Positions 45,595 through 54,553 of a stretch of DNA of 64,000 nt are shown in pieces (positions within the stretch are counted from its first letter, which is position 1; each line of letters begins with the position of its first letter). Origin of the DNA: Streptomyces sp. Sge12 (lineage in GTDB: Bacteria; Actinomycetota; Actinomycetes; Streptomycetales; Streptomycetaceae); contig NZ_CP020555.1 of the NCBI RefSeq assembly GCF_002080455.1, positions 6,050,501-6,114,500 on the forward strand. Direction: 5' to 3'. The notes under the pieces are model-generated. The model was not told the DNA's origin and ran no database searches. It worked only from the letters and a program-made list of their open reading frames with translations. The translations under genes were made by a program, and so were the position numbers.

Positions 45595-46710
45595 CTACGG
45601 AGGACCCGAGCCGTTCAGCCAGAACGCCCCGTAGACCGCCGAGACCAGCGCCAGCGCACCCACCACCGACACCGCCCGCCCCGTCCGCCACCGCGCCAGC
45701 GCCGCCGCGGGCGGCAGCACCAGCGGGAACGCCGGCAGCAGCAGCCGCGGCTTGGAGCCGAAGTACCCGGACGCGCACAGCGCCAGCGCCACCACGATCC
45801 CGCCGTACACGAGCAGCGGCACCGGCTGCCGCTGCCGGACGCACTTCCCGTACAGCCAGAGCACCAGCACGACCCCCGCGATCAGCCCCACCCCGGCGAG
45901 GAACGCGGACGACGCCAGCTTCGCCCCGACGAACCGCGCGAACGCCCAGCCGCCGTCGAAGCCGTTGCCCCAGCCGCCCTGCACGTCCAGGTAGCCGAGC
46001 AGCCCGCCCCCGGTGCGCGCGCCGACCCACAGGACGTACGCCGCCGCGCCCGCCGGGGCCAGCGCCGCGCCGGCGACCGTCCGCCAGGACCGCTCCCCGC
46101 GCCGCCAGGCCAGTGCGGCGGCCACCCACACCGCCGCGACCACCGCCGCGCCGACCGGGCGGGTCAGCCCGGCCCCGGCCGCGAGCAGCCCGGCCGTCAG
46201 CCACCGGCCGCGCAGGGCCCCGTGGAGCGCCCAGGCGGCCAGGGCGGTGAACAGCGACTCGCTGTACGCCATGGACTGCACGATCCCGACCGGCAGCGCC
46301 GCCCACACCGCGACCGCGAACACCCCGGCCCGGCGGCCGTGGACCAGATCGGCCACCGCGAAGATCCCCCAGGCCGCGGCCAGGCCCGCGACCACCGACA
46401 CCACCAGCCCCGCGGAGCCGTACGGCAGCCCGGTCGCCGCCGACACCACCCGTTCCAGCCACGGCAGCAGCGGGAAGAACGCCAGGTTCGAGTGAACGTC
46501 CCCGTTCGGGAGGACCACCTCGTACCCGTACCCCTCCGCGGCGATGCGGGCGTACCAGAGCGAGTCCCAGCGGGCCGACAGCAGCGTGTGCGGGCTGCTG
46601 CCGACCGCCGCGCCCCACACCGCGAGCACCGTCAGCCCGAGCAGCCGGACCGCGGCGAAGACGGCCAGCGCGGGCGCGGCCCGGCGAAATCCAAGATCCT
46701 TCACGGGCAT
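45595..46710 (-). CDS. PIG-V-like membrane glycosyltransferase
   Basis: A 371-residue polytopic membrane protein with about eight to ten helices. Features of the PIG-V/DolP-mannose-type GT-C fold are RWDSLWYARIAAEGYG (residues 40-55), HSNLAFFPLLPWLERV and YSESLFTALAAWALHGALRGRW. The first loop RWDxxWY carries the catalytic Asp of GT-C enzymes. It likely transfers mannose from a polyprenyl-phosphate donor to an extracytoplasmic acceptor (protein or lipoglycan). ATG 46710 is chosen; the frame is open upstream but without a ribosome-binding site. A GATAAT directly before the ATG may be part of a leaderless promoter. It is divergent from the MFS gene. Confidence 0.8.
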   Translation of the reverse strand: MPVKDLGFRRAAPALAVFAAVRLLGLTVLAVWGAAVGSSPHTLLSARWDSLWYARIAAEGYGYEVVLPNGDVHSNLAFFPLLPWLERVVSAATGLPYGSAGLVVSVVAGLAAAWGIFAVADLVHGRRAGVFAVAVWAALPVGIVQSMAYSESLFTALAAWALHGALRGRWLTAGLLAAGAGLTRPVGAAVVAAVWVAAALAWRRGERSWRTVAGAALAPAGAAAYVLWVGARTGGGLLGYLDVQGGWGNGFDGGWAFARFVGAKLASSAFLAGVGLIAGVVLVLWLYGKCVRQRQPVPLLVYGGIVVALALCASGYFGSKPRLLLPAFPLVLPPAAALARWRTGRAVSVVGALALVSAVYGAFWLNGSGPP

Positions 46711-47003
46711 GATTATCGGTGGCGCCGGCCGGGCGCCCCGCGCGCCGGGGGTGCAGAACCACACACCGTGAGCAGGCGTGTACGTCGGGGGAGGTCGAGG
46801 GCGCGGCGAGTGGCGCACGCCACACGGGGGCCGCCGGGGGGATGAGAGCTTGACCACGTGTGGCACAGGCGAACTCGCGTACGCTGACCGTTCACTCGCG
46901 TGTCGATGCCGGACCCCGTTGGACGCCGCACAGCGCACCACCCCCCGTGGCTCCGCAAGACGCTGGTCCGCCGAGCGCGAGGGATCACCTGGGAGGTACA
47001 TGC

Positions 47004-48644
47004 ATGTCGGGGACGAACGCGGCCGGAGTCGGGACCCCTTCCCCCTGGCAGCGGATCGGCGCCGCCTCCGGCGGGGTCAACCGCTGGGTCGTCCTGGCGG
47101 TCCTGTGCGTCAGCCTGGTCCTCGTCGCGCTCGACGCGACGATCCTGCACGTCGCCGTCCCCTCCGTCACCGAGGACCTGCGCCCCGGTTCGATCGAGCT
47201 GCTCTGGATCGTCGACGCCTACCCGCTGGTCTGCGCCTCGCTGCTCATCCTCTTCGGCACCCTCGGTGACCGCGTCGGACGCCGCCGCATCCTCCTCCTC
47301 GGCTACGCACTCTTCGGCGTGGCCTCCGCGATAGCGGCCCTCGCCGACAACGCCCAGGTCCTCATCGCCGCCCGCGCACTGCTCGGCATCGGCGGCGCGA
47401 TGATCATGCCCGCCACCCTGTCGATCCTGCGCCAGGTCTTCCCCGACCGGCGCGAGCGGGCGCTCGCCATCGGCATCTGGACCGCCGTCGCCGCCATCGG
47501 CGCGGCCAGCGGACCGGTGCTCGGCGGCTTCCTCGTCCAGCATTTCTGGTGGGGCTCCGTCTTCCTCATCAACATCCCGCTGATGGCACTGATCCTGCCC
47601 CTCGGACGCTGGCTGCTGCCGGAGTCGCGCGGCGCCGCCGACGGGCCGTGGGACGTCCTCGGCGCGCTGATGGCCGCCGGCGGAGTGCTCGGCGCCGTGC
47701 TCGGCATCAAGCGGCTCGGCGCCGAGCGCCGGCTCCTCGACGCCGAGGCACTGATCCCGCTGCTGCTCGGCGTGGTGCTGCTCGTGCTGTTCGTCCGTCG
47801 GCAGAGGCGGCGCGAGCACCCGCTGATCGACATCCGGATGTTCTCGCGGGCCGCCTTCTCCACCTCGGTGGCCTGCATCGTGCTGGCGATGCTGGCGCTG
47901 GTCGGCCTGGAGCTGATCGCCGTCCAGTACCTCCAGCTGGTGCTCCGGCTCAGCCCGCTGGAGACCGGCCTGCGGCTGCTGCCGCTGACCTTCGCCGCGA
48001 TGGCCGCGGGCGCCACCGGCTCGTACACCCTGAACCGGATCGGGCCGCGCACGATGGTGTCGCTGGGCTTCGTCCTGACCGCCTTCGCCGTGCTGCTGCT
48101 GACGCTGATGGGCCAGCACGACCGGCCGCTGCTGCTGACCGTCGGCTTCATCCTGCTCGGCTTCGGACTGCAGACCACTCTGTTCGCCGCCTACGAGTCG
48201 ATGCTGAGCGAGGCTCCGGCCGAGACCGCGGGCGGCGCGGCGTCGATCGGCGAGACCTCGTACCAGCTGGGCGCGGGCATCGGCATCGCGCTGCTGGGCA
48301 GCGTGATGAACGCGGCGTACCGGCCGGGGCTGGTCGGCGTGCCGGGGGTGTCGGCGGCGGACTCCGCGGGCGCGGCGAATTCTCTGGGCGAGGCCTACCA
48401 GATCGCCGCGCACCTGGGCGGCCCGGCAGGGGCCTCGCTGTACGCCGCGGCGCGGCAGTCGTTCGTGCACGGGCTGCACGTGACGCTGCTGGTGAGCGCG
48501 GCCCTGCTGGTGGCGGGGGCCGTGATGGCGCTGAAGCTGCCGCGGTCGATGGACTGCGGGACGGCGGAGCCGGAGGCGGAGGTGCGGTTGCCCGCCCAGG
48601 CGAAGGGCGAGGCGCGCCCGACCCGGGTCGAGCAGGCGGGCTGA
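47004..48644 (+). CDS. MFS exporter, DHA2 (14-TMS drug/H+ antiporter) type
   Basis: A 546-residue transporter with about 14 membrane helices. Motif A is GTLGDRVGRRRILLLG, motif C (antiporter) is AASGPVLGGFLVQ, and the opening LVALDATILHVAVPSVTEDL is the DHA2 motif D1-like N-terminus. It probably expels hydrophobic toxic compounds or a secondary metabolite; the substrate is unknown. GGGAGGTACATGC gives an ideal ribosome-binding site for ATG 47004. It is a single gene; no TetR or other regulator is adjacent. The C-terminus is a short polar tail. Confidence 0.9.
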   Translation: MSGTNAAGVGTPSPWQRIGAASGGVNRWVVLAVLCVSLVLVALDATILHVAVPSVTEDLRPGSIELLWIVDAYPLVCASLLILFGTLGDRVGRRRILLLGYALFGVASAIAALADNAQVLIAARALLGIGGAMIMPATLSILRQVFPDRRERALAIGIWTAVAAIGAASGPVLGGFLVQHFWWGSVFLINIPLMALILPLGRWLLPESRGAADGPWDVLGALMAAGGVLGAVLGIKRLGAERRLLDAEALIPLLLGVVLLVLFVRRQRRREHPLIDIRMFSRAAFSTSVACIVLAMLALVGLELIAVQYLQLVLRLSPLETGLRLLPLTFAAMAAGATGSYTLNRIGPRTMVSLGFVLTAFAVLLLTLMGQHDRPLLLTVGFILLGFGLQTTLFAAYESMLSEAPAETAGGAASIGETSYQLGAGIGIALLGSVMNAAYRPGLVGVPGVSAADSAGAANSLGEAYQIAAHLGGPAGASLYAAARQSFVHGLHVTLLVSAALLVAGAVMALKLPRSMDCGTAEPEAEVRLPAQAKGEARPTRVEQAG

Positions 48645-48652
48645 CGCCGTAG

Positions 48653-48671
48653 CCGGGGGCTCAGCCCCCGG
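48653..48671. terminator. Hairpin between convergent genes (dispersed element, copy 3)
   Basis: 8-bp arms 48653-48660 and 48664-48671 (CCGGGGGC / GCCCCCGG) with a 3-base loop. The arms are identical to copy 1, followed by a GC-rich CGCCGGCCGGGCC tail. Confidence 0.7.
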
Positions 48672-48723
48672 CGCCCCGCGCCCCGCACGCCGGCCGGGCC
48701 GGCCGAGGGCCGGTAGCGGCGGG

Positions 48724-49050
48724 CTACGGGGGCGGCGCCGTGTCGCTGACGAGCCGCAGGACCGGAGGCGGCGGGGCGAACTCGCCGAGGTCCAGTGCTG
48801 CCTCGCGCCAATGGGCGGCGAGCTCGATCAGGCCCAGGCTGTCATGGCGGAAGCCCGGCGGCGGGGTGTCCGGGACTTCCGGCCACAGGATGGTGGCGGC
48901 GAACCGGACCGCGTGCATGGCTGCGGTCGCGTGGGGGTCGACGCCCCCGGCTTCCAGGGGCCGCAGCGCGTCGAGCCGGGCGGCGGCGGCGAGGAGCTCT
49001 TCGTACACCTTCACGTACTCCTGCGCGCGGGCGGTCGCGCGGTCATCCAC
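48724..49050 (-). CDS. Short uncharacterised protein
   Basis: A 108-residue helical protein (QEYVKVYEELLAAAARLDAL, VRFAATILWPEVPD, SLGLIELAAHWREAALDLGE) with a Pro-rich C-terminus. I do not recognise a family. Codon use is typical of a real Streptomyces gene, with strong GC3. The GTG start at 49050 is tentative. It is isolated between the MFS gene and the acyl-CoA dehydrogenase gene. Confidence 0.6.
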   Translation of the reverse strand: MDDRATARAQEYVKVYEELLAAAARLDALRPLEAGGVDPHATAAMHAVRFAATILWPEVPDTPPPGFRHDSLGLIELAAHWREAALDLGEFAPPPPVLRLVSDTAPPP

Positions 49051-49238
49051 GGGGGCCTCCGGCGTTCGGGCAGTCGTGACGTTCTACCGTCGATGCGGCC
49101 TGATCGGGCGTCAAATCCACGCCGGCAGTCTCTCAGAGCCCGGTCGCGCAGCATGCGGGTTCGAGGGGACTCCTGCGAGCGGCCGGCCGGTCGAGTAGTG
49201 GGGCTGGATTTGACCGGCGGAGGCGCATAGCGTCGGGC

Positions 49239-49258
49239 CAGCGCAAAAACTTGCGCTG
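49239..49258. promoter_or_regulatory. Perfect inverted repeat upstream of acyl-CoA dehydrogenase
   Basis: CAGCGCAA-AAAC-TTGCGCTG, 8-bp perfect arms and a 4-base AT spacer, lies 75 bases before the GTG. It could be a repressor operator or a 5'-UTR hairpin. Confidence 0.5.
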
Positions 49259-49333
49259 CTAGGTTCTGCCGGTGGGCGCCGCGGCCCCCGGCATCTCGCG
49301 GCCGTCAGGCCGCCACGCCGCCGGGAGGCCCAC

Positions 49334-50506
49334 GTGTCCGCGTTCCTGCCCCTTGATCCGCTCGGGCTCGACGAGCTCCTCGGGCCCGAGGACCTCGCCG
49401 TCCGGGACACCGTGCGTTCCTGGGCCGCCGACCGGGTGCTGCCGGACATCGCGCAGTGGTACGAGAACGGCGAGCTGCCCGGGATCCGGGAGCTGGCGCG
49501 GGAGCTCGGCGCCATCGGGGCCCTCGGGATGTCCCTCCAGGGGTACGGGTGCGCCGGCGCCAGCGCCGTGCAGTACGGGCTCGCCTGCCTGGAGCTGGAG
49601 GCCGCCGACTCCGGGATCCGCTCGCTCGTGTCGGTACAGGGCTCGCTCGCCATGTACGCGATCTGGAAGTACGGCTCCGAGGAGCAGAAGCAGCGCTGGC
49701 TGCCCGGCATGGCCGCGGGCGAGCTGATCGGCTGCTTCGGGCTGACCGAGCCCGATGTGGGCTCGGACCCCGCGGCGATGAGGACCTACGCCAAGCGCGA
49801 CGGCACCGACTGGGTGCTGAACGGCCGCAAGATGTGGATCACCAACGGGTCCGTGGCGGCGGTCGCCGTGGTGTGGGCGCAGACCGACGAGGGGATCCGC
49901 GGGTTCGCGGTGCCCACCGACACCCCCGGGTTCTCCGCACCGGAGATCAAGCACAAGTGGTCGCTGCGGGCCAGCGTCACGAGCGAGCTGGTGATGGACG
50001 ACGTACGGCTGCCCGCGGACGCGGTGCTGCCGCTGGTCACCGGGCTCAAGGGGCCGCTGGGCTGCCTCAGCCACGCGCGGTACGGGATCATCTGGGGATC
50101 CATGGGCGCGGCGCGGGCCAGTTTCGAGTCCGCGCTCGACTACGCGAGGACGCGGGAGCAGTTCGGCAAGCCGATCGGCGGTTTCCAGCTCACCCAGGCC
50201 AAGCTGGCGGACATGGCCCTGGAACTCCACAAGGGCATCCTGCTCGCCCACCACCTGGGCCGGCGGATGGACGCGGGCACCCTGCGGCCGGAGCAGATCA
50301 GCTTCGGCAAGCTCAACAACGTCCGCGAGGCCATCGAGATCTGCCGTACCGCGCGGACCATCCTCGGTGCCAACGGGATCTCCCTCGAATATCCCGTCAT
50401 GCGGCACGCCACCAATCTCGAATCGGTGCTCACCTACGAGGGCACCGTCGAGATGCACCAGCTGGTGCTGGGCAAGGCGCTCACCGGGCTGGACGCCTTC
50501 CGGTGA
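49334..50506 (+). CDS. Acyl-CoA dehydrogenase (glutaryl-CoA dehydrogenase-like)
   Basis: A 390-residue flavoenzyme. Family motifs are GCFGLTEPDVGSDP (FAD/substrate loop), WVLNGRKMWITNGS, YARTREQFGKPIGGFQLTQAKLADM and the C-terminal NLESVLTYEGTVEMHQLVLGKALTG. The catalytic Glu of GCDH-type enzymes falls in LTYEGT. It may oxidise glutaryl-CoA to crotonyl-CoA (Lys/Trp breakdown), but a branched or other acyl-CoA substrate cannot be excluded. GGGAGGCCCAC before GTG 49334 is a good ribosome-binding site. An operator-like palindrome lies upstream. The gene ends 9 bp from the convergent sepF paralogue. Confidence 0.88.
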   Translation: MSAFLPLDPLGLDELLGPEDLAVRDTVRSWAADRVLPDIAQWYENGELPGIRELARELGAIGALGMSLQGYGCAGASAVQYGLACLELEAADSGIRSLVSVQGSLAMYAIWKYGSEEQKQRWLPGMAAGELIGCFGLTEPDVGSDPAAMRTYAKRDGTDWVLNGRKMWITNGSVAAVAVVWAQTDEGIRGFAVPTDTPGFSAPEIKHKWSLRASVTSELVMDDVRLPADAVLPLVTGLKGPLGCLSHARYGIIWGSMGAARASFESALDYARTREQFGKPIGGFQLTQAKLADMALELHKGILLAHHLGRRMDAGTLRPEQISFGKLNNVREAIEICRTARTILGANGISLEYPVMRHATNLESVLTYEGTVEMHQLVLGKALTGLDAFR

Positions 50507-50515
50507 GAGCCCTGC

Positions 50516-50965
50516 TCAGCTCTGGTTGAAGAAGTCGCGCGAGCGGCCGCCCGCTTCGCCGCTGACGATCTGGGTGTCGGCCGGGGTCAGGAGGAAGACC
50601 CTGGTCGCCACCCGCTCGATCGACCCGCGCAGCCCGAAGGTCAGTCCGGCCGCGAAGTCGACGACGCGCTTCGCGTCGCCCGGGTCCATCGACGACAGGT
50701 TGACGATCACCGGGACTCCGTCGCGGAACAGCTCGCCGATCCCGCGTGCGTCACGGAAGCCGTCCGGGGTGACGGTCGCGATCCGACGGCCGTGCTCCAC
50801 GGCCGACTCGGAGGCCACCCGCACCCGGGGGTCGGTGACCCACTGCTCGCCGGGGCCGGCCACCGAACCCTGGGCGGCCTCCGCGTAGTCGTCGTCGTAG
50901 TAGCGCTCGTCGTCGCTGTCCTCCACGAGACCCAGCCAGGCACTCGCCTTGCGCACCGAACCCAT
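50516..50965 (-). CDS. SepF-like cell-division protein (probable SflA)
   Basis: A 149-residue SepF-family protein. The N-terminus MGSVRKASAWLGLVEDSDDERYY is a membrane-binding-type amphipathic helix plus acidic linker, and the core has VIVNLSSMDPGDAKRVVDFAAGLTFGLRGSIERVATRVFLLTPADTQI, read in segments (residues 80-140). The canonical sepF lies in the dcw cluster, so this is a paralogue. Its position relative to the scp/der core fits the Streptomyces SepF-like protein reported to restrain ectopic Z-rings (SflA); orthology is inferred. A perfect AAAGGAGG ribosome-binding site precedes ATG 50965. Confidence 0.85.
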   Translation of the reverse strand: MGSVRKASAWLGLVEDSDDERYYDDDYAEAAQGSVAGPGEQWVTDPRVRVASESAVEHGRRIATVTPDGFRDARGIGELFRDGVPVIVNLSSMDPGDAKRVVDFAAGLTFGLRGSIERVATRVFLLTPADTQIVSGEAGGRSRDFFNQS

Positions 50966-51249
50966 GGACTGCCTCCTTTCACCGCGGTCAGTCTGTCTTC
51001 TCTCCGCTGCCCCTATGCTCGTCCATGATGCTGACAACGCGCCAAGTGGATAGTCGCCGCGCAGGGGTTTCGTGACGGTACTGGTGCAGAACATCCGTTG
51101 CACGGTCAAGGATCCTGGTGGCTACCGCTGCTGACTGAGTGAAAATACGACCGCTGCGGCCTTACGGGTGAGCGACGCGGACGTACGGGTGAAACACGCG
51201 GGTCGATACGATGCCCGGCAAGCACGCGTACGACACACGGGGGAAGAGC

Positions 51250-52530
51250 TTGTTCGGCATCGTCAGACCTTGCACGCACCGGTTGGGGGAGCGCTTCAAG
51301 GCGGAGTGGATGGCCCATCTGTGCGGGCTCTGTCTGGCACTTCGGGGGGATCACGGGCAGTTCGCCCGGATCGTCACGAACTACGACGGGCTGCTGGTCT
51401 CCGTTCTGACGGAGGCTCAGTCCGGGCCCGTGCCCGGTGCCCGGCGCACCGCGGGGCCCTGCCCGCTGCGCGGGATGCGCACCGCCCCGGTCGCCCGGGG
51501 CGAGGGTGCGCGGCTCGCCGCCGCCGTCTCGCTCGTGCTCGCCTCCGCCAAGGTGCGCGACCACGTCGCAGACCGGGACGGGCTGTTGGCCCGTGCCCCC
51601 ATAGCCGCCGCCGCGCGCAAGGTGGCCCGCGGCTGGGACCGGGCCGGGGCCCGCACCGGGGCCTCGCTCGGCTTCGACACCGCGGTGCTCGTCGACGCCG
51701 TGGACCGGCAGGCGGGCATCGAGACCCTGGCCGGGCCGGGCACGCCCGTGCTCGTGGTGACCGAGCCGACGGAGACCGCGACGGCCGCCGCTTTCGCGCA
51801 TACCGCGCAGCTGGCCGGACGGCCTGGCAACGCCCCCGCGCTGGCGGAGGCGGGCAGGTACTTCGGCCGGCTCGCGCACCTGCTGGACGCGGTGGAGGAC
51901 CAGGGCGCCGACGCCGTCGCGGGCGCCTGGAACCCGCTCACCGCCACCGGCACCCCGCTCACCGAGGCCCGCCGGCTCTGCGACGACGCACTCCACGGCA
52001 TCCGGCTGGCGCTGCGCGAGGTCGAGTTCGCGGACGCCGGGCTCGCCCACCGGCTGCTCGTGCACGAGCTGCGCACTTCGGTGGACCGGGCCTTCGGGAC
52101 CAGCAGCTGCGGCCACACCGCGACGGCCTCCGCCGGACAGGGCGGCAACCCGTACGCGGGCGGCCCGGCGGTGGAGAACCCGTACGGCGCGAACCCGTAC
52201 GGCGGGAATCCGTACGGGGGCAACCCCTACGCCCCGAACGCTCCCCAGGCCCCCGGCGGGCCCGGCATGCCCCCGCCCATGGGGCCGGGCGGCGGTGGCG
52301 GTGGCGGCGGGCTGCCCCCGCAGCGGCCGCGCCGCGGGCTGCTGGCGGGCTGCGCGGTGGCCGTCGGACTGTTCTGCACGTGCCAGATGTGCTGCACGGA
52401 GTACGAGGGCCCGTGGTCGCGCGAGCGGCGCGAGCCGCTCTGCGACGGCGAGGACTGTTGCGAGGGCTGCGACTGCTGCAGCAACTGCGGATGCGACGAC
52501 TGCTGCTGCTGTCCCTGCGACGGGTGCTGA
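51250..52530 (+). CDS. DUF5685 family protein with Cys-rich tail
   Basis: A 426-residue protein. The DUF5685 domain opens FGIVRPCTHRLGERFKAEWMAHLCGLCLALR, read in segments, with conserved Cys-His residues, and spans about 300 residues of mostly helices. A linker of NPYGGNPYGG repeats and Gly/Pro follows. The last 70 residues hold a short hydrophobic stretch (GLLAGCAVAVGLF) and a remarkable C-terminal run of 14 Cys in 29 residues. It may bind metal or an iron-sulphur centre and sit at the membrane; no function is known. TTG 51250 has GGGGGAAG at 6 bases; ATG 51211 is the alternative. Confidence 0.82.
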   Translation: MFGIVRPCTHRLGERFKAEWMAHLCGLCLALRGDHGQFARIVTNYDGLLVSVLTEAQSGPVPGARRTAGPCPLRGMRTAPVARGEGARLAAAVSLVLASAKVRDHVADRDGLLARAPIAAAARKVARGWDRAGARTGASLGFDTAVLVDAVDRQAGIETLAGPGTPVLVVTEPTETATAAAFAHTAQLAGRPGNAPALAEAGRYFGRLAHLLDAVEDQGADAVAGAWNPLTATGTPLTEARRLCDDALHGIRLALREVEFADAGLAHRLLVHELRTSVDRAFGTSSCGHTATASAGQGGNPYAGGPAVENPYGANPYGGNPYGGNPYAPNAPQAPGGPGMPPPMGPGGGGGGGGLPPQRPRRGLLAGCAVAVGLFCTCQMCCTEYEGPWSRERREPLCDGEDCCEGCDCCSNCGCDDCCCCPCDGC

Positions 52531-52607
52531 CGCCCTTTCGGATTTCACAGGTCCGGACGGCGTACGCGGGGATTCCCGTCCGGACCGGCGTGGAAGGGCT
52601 GAGCGGG

Positions 52608-53423
52608 ATGAGTGACGACGCAGACGATCCGCACGCCGCGTGGCGGACATGGCACGAGCGCAGGGCGGCGGCCGTGTCCGCGCCCTACGGCCCCCTCGCG
52701 CTGACCGGAACCTTCTGGCTCGCCGACTACCCGGAAGGTCGAATTCCGGCCGTTCCGGGGCACTGGCGCGCCACGGAGGCCGGTGCGGGGCTGACCGCCA
52801 CCGCCGAGGACTCCTGCCGGCTCGACGGCGAGCCCTTCACGGGTGAGGTCCTCCTCGACGCCGACGAGGGCCCGCCCGCGCACGCCCGGCTCTCCGCCGG
52901 GGCCCTGCGGATCGTCGTGATCCGGCGCGAGGGGGAGTGGGGCGTACGCGTCTTCGACCCCGACTCCGAGGCCCGCCGGGCCTTCGCCGGTGTCGAGACC
53001 ACCCCGTACGACCCCGCCCACGCCCTGCCGGGGCGGTTCCGGCCGTACGCCGAGGACCGGAGCGTCCAGGTGGAGAACGCCGACGGACGGGCGCGCGGGC
53101 TCGGCCTCGGCGGGGAGCTGATCTTCTCCTTCGAGGGTGCCGAGCACCGGCTCCAGGTCGCCGTCGACGCGGACGACGGCAGCCTCTGGGCCGTCTTCGG
53201 GGACGCCACCGGCGGGCACACCAGCTACCGCTTCCGCTTCCTCAAGCCCGGCATACCCGACGCGCGGGGCGCGATCACAGTGGATTTCAACCGGTCCCTG
53301 CTGCCTCCCTGCGCCTTCGCGGACCACTTCATCTGTCCTTTCCCGCCACCCGGGAACACGCTGCCGTTCGCGGTCGCAGCGGGTGAGCGGAGGCTGAAAG
53401 CCGCTCTTGCGACCGGTATCTGA
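52608..53423 (+). CDS. DUF1684 domain protein
   Basis: A 271-residue protein matching DUF1684. It begins with WRTWHERRAAAVSAPYGPLALTGTFWL, read in segments; the central VRVFDPDSEARRAFAG is typical, and the C-terminal FNRSLLPPCAFADHFICPFPPPGNTLPFAVAAGE, read in segments, is the hallmark motif with conserved Cys, His and Asn. No signal peptide is seen. It is widespread in Streptomyces without assigned function. The ATG at 52608 is used. It is on the same strand as the DUF5685 gene with a 77-bp gap. Confidence 0.87.
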   Translation: MSDDADDPHAAWRTWHERRAAAVSAPYGPLALTGTFWLADYPEGRIPAVPGHWRATEAGAGLTATAEDSCRLDGEPFTGEVLLDADEGPPAHARLSAGALRIVVIRREGEWGVRVFDPDSEARRAFAGVETTPYDPAHALPGRFRPYAEDRSVQVENADGRARGLGLGGELIFSFEGAEHRLQVAVDADDGSLWAVFGDATGGHTSYRFRFLKPGIPDARGAITVDFNRSLLPPCAFADHFICPFPPPGNTLPFAVAAGERRLKAALATGI

Positions 53424-53558
53424 CGACAGGACACTCCCGACAGCGCTTGTCAGGGACACGGCCAAAGCTTGTGCACCCGCCGTGCCCCCGGCTGCGCCTC
53501 ACGGGCTCTGGCACCCCCACGACCGCCGGGCCCCCGACCCTCTCCAGGAGGACGAGAA

Positions 53559-54455
53559 GTGAGGATCAAGCGCATGACCCGTACCAGGCTGCTCGCGGCG
53601 GCCACCGGCCTGGCCGCCGCCGCAGCGCTCGCCGTCCCCACGGCCGCGAGCGCGGACTCCAGCCGGGACGGCCAGGACACGGCATTCAGCGCCGACCGAC
53701 TCGCCTCGGCCGGCGCATCCGTCCTGCGCGCCGACGTGGCGGGCACCGCCTGGCACACCGACCCCGCCACCGGAACCCTCGTGGTCTCCGCCGACTCCAC
53801 GGTCTCCCAGGCCGGTATCGCGAGAATCAAGCGCGAGGCCGGAGCCGACGCCGCAGCCCTGCGCATCGAACGCATCCCCGGCAGGCTGACGAAGCTGGCC
53901 TCGGGCGGCGACGCGATCTACGCGAGCAGCTGGCGCTGTTCGCTCGGCTTCAACGTGCGCAGCGGCAGCAACTACTACGCCCTGACCGCCGGACACTGCA
54001 CCGACGGCGCCGGCACCTGGTGGACCAACTCCGCCCGCACCACCGTCCTCGGCTCCACCACCGGATCCAGCTTCCCGACCAACGACTACGGCCTCATCAA
54101 GTACGCGAGCAACACACCGGTACCCCCGGGGACCGTCGGCAGCCAGGACATCACCAGCGCCGTCAACGCCACCGTCAACATGTCGGTGACCAGGCGCGGC
54201 TCCACCACCGGCATCCACAGCGGCCGGGTCACCGGCCTCAACGCCACCGTCAACTACGGCGGCGGCGACGTCGTCTACGGCATGATCCGCACCAACGTGT
54301 GCGCCGAACCCGGCGACAGCGGCGGCCCGCTCTACTCCGGAACCCGGGCCGTCGGCCTGACCTCCGGCGGCAGCGGCAACTGCTCCTCGGGCGGCACCAC
54401 CTTCTTCCAGCCCGTGGTCGAGGCCCTCAACGCCTACGGAGTCAGCGTCTACTGA
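53559..54455 (+). CDS. Streptogrisin-type serine protease (S1E)
   Basis: A 298-residue secreted pre-pro-protease. The signal peptide is residues 1-33 (LLAAATGLAAAAALAVPTAASA), and a propeptide of about 80 residues follows. The mature chymotrypsin-like domain starts near SGGDAIYASSWRCSLGFNVRSG and closely resembles streptogrisin A/B. The catalytic triad is visible as ALTAGHC (His), NDYGLIKY (Asp) and EPGDSGGPLYS (Ser). Cysteine pairs are conserved. It degrades external protein. GTG 53559 has AGGAGG upstream. Such proteases are usually switched on by development or nitrogen limitation; no operator is visible. Confidence 0.93.
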   Translation: MRIKRMTRTRLLAAATGLAAAAALAVPTAASADSSRDGQDTAFSADRLASAGASVLRADVAGTAWHTDPATGTLVVSADSTVSQAGIARIKREAGADAAALRIERIPGRLTKLASGGDAIYASSWRCSLGFNVRSGSNYYALTAGHCTDGAGTWWTNSARTTVLGSTTGSSFPTNDYGLIKYASNTPVPPGTVGSQDITSAVNATVNMSVTRRGSTTGIHSGRVTGLNATVNYGGGDVVYGMIRTNVCAEPGDSGGPLYSGTRAVGLTSGGSGNCSSGGTTFFQPVVEALNAYGVSVY

Positions 54456-54553
54456 CGGTGACTCATGCGCCCCCGCCGCACCCCTGGACGTCCTCCCGCC
54501 TTCTGGGAGGATGGTCCGGGCGGACCGTGTCCACGGGGGAGGCTGGTTTCTGC

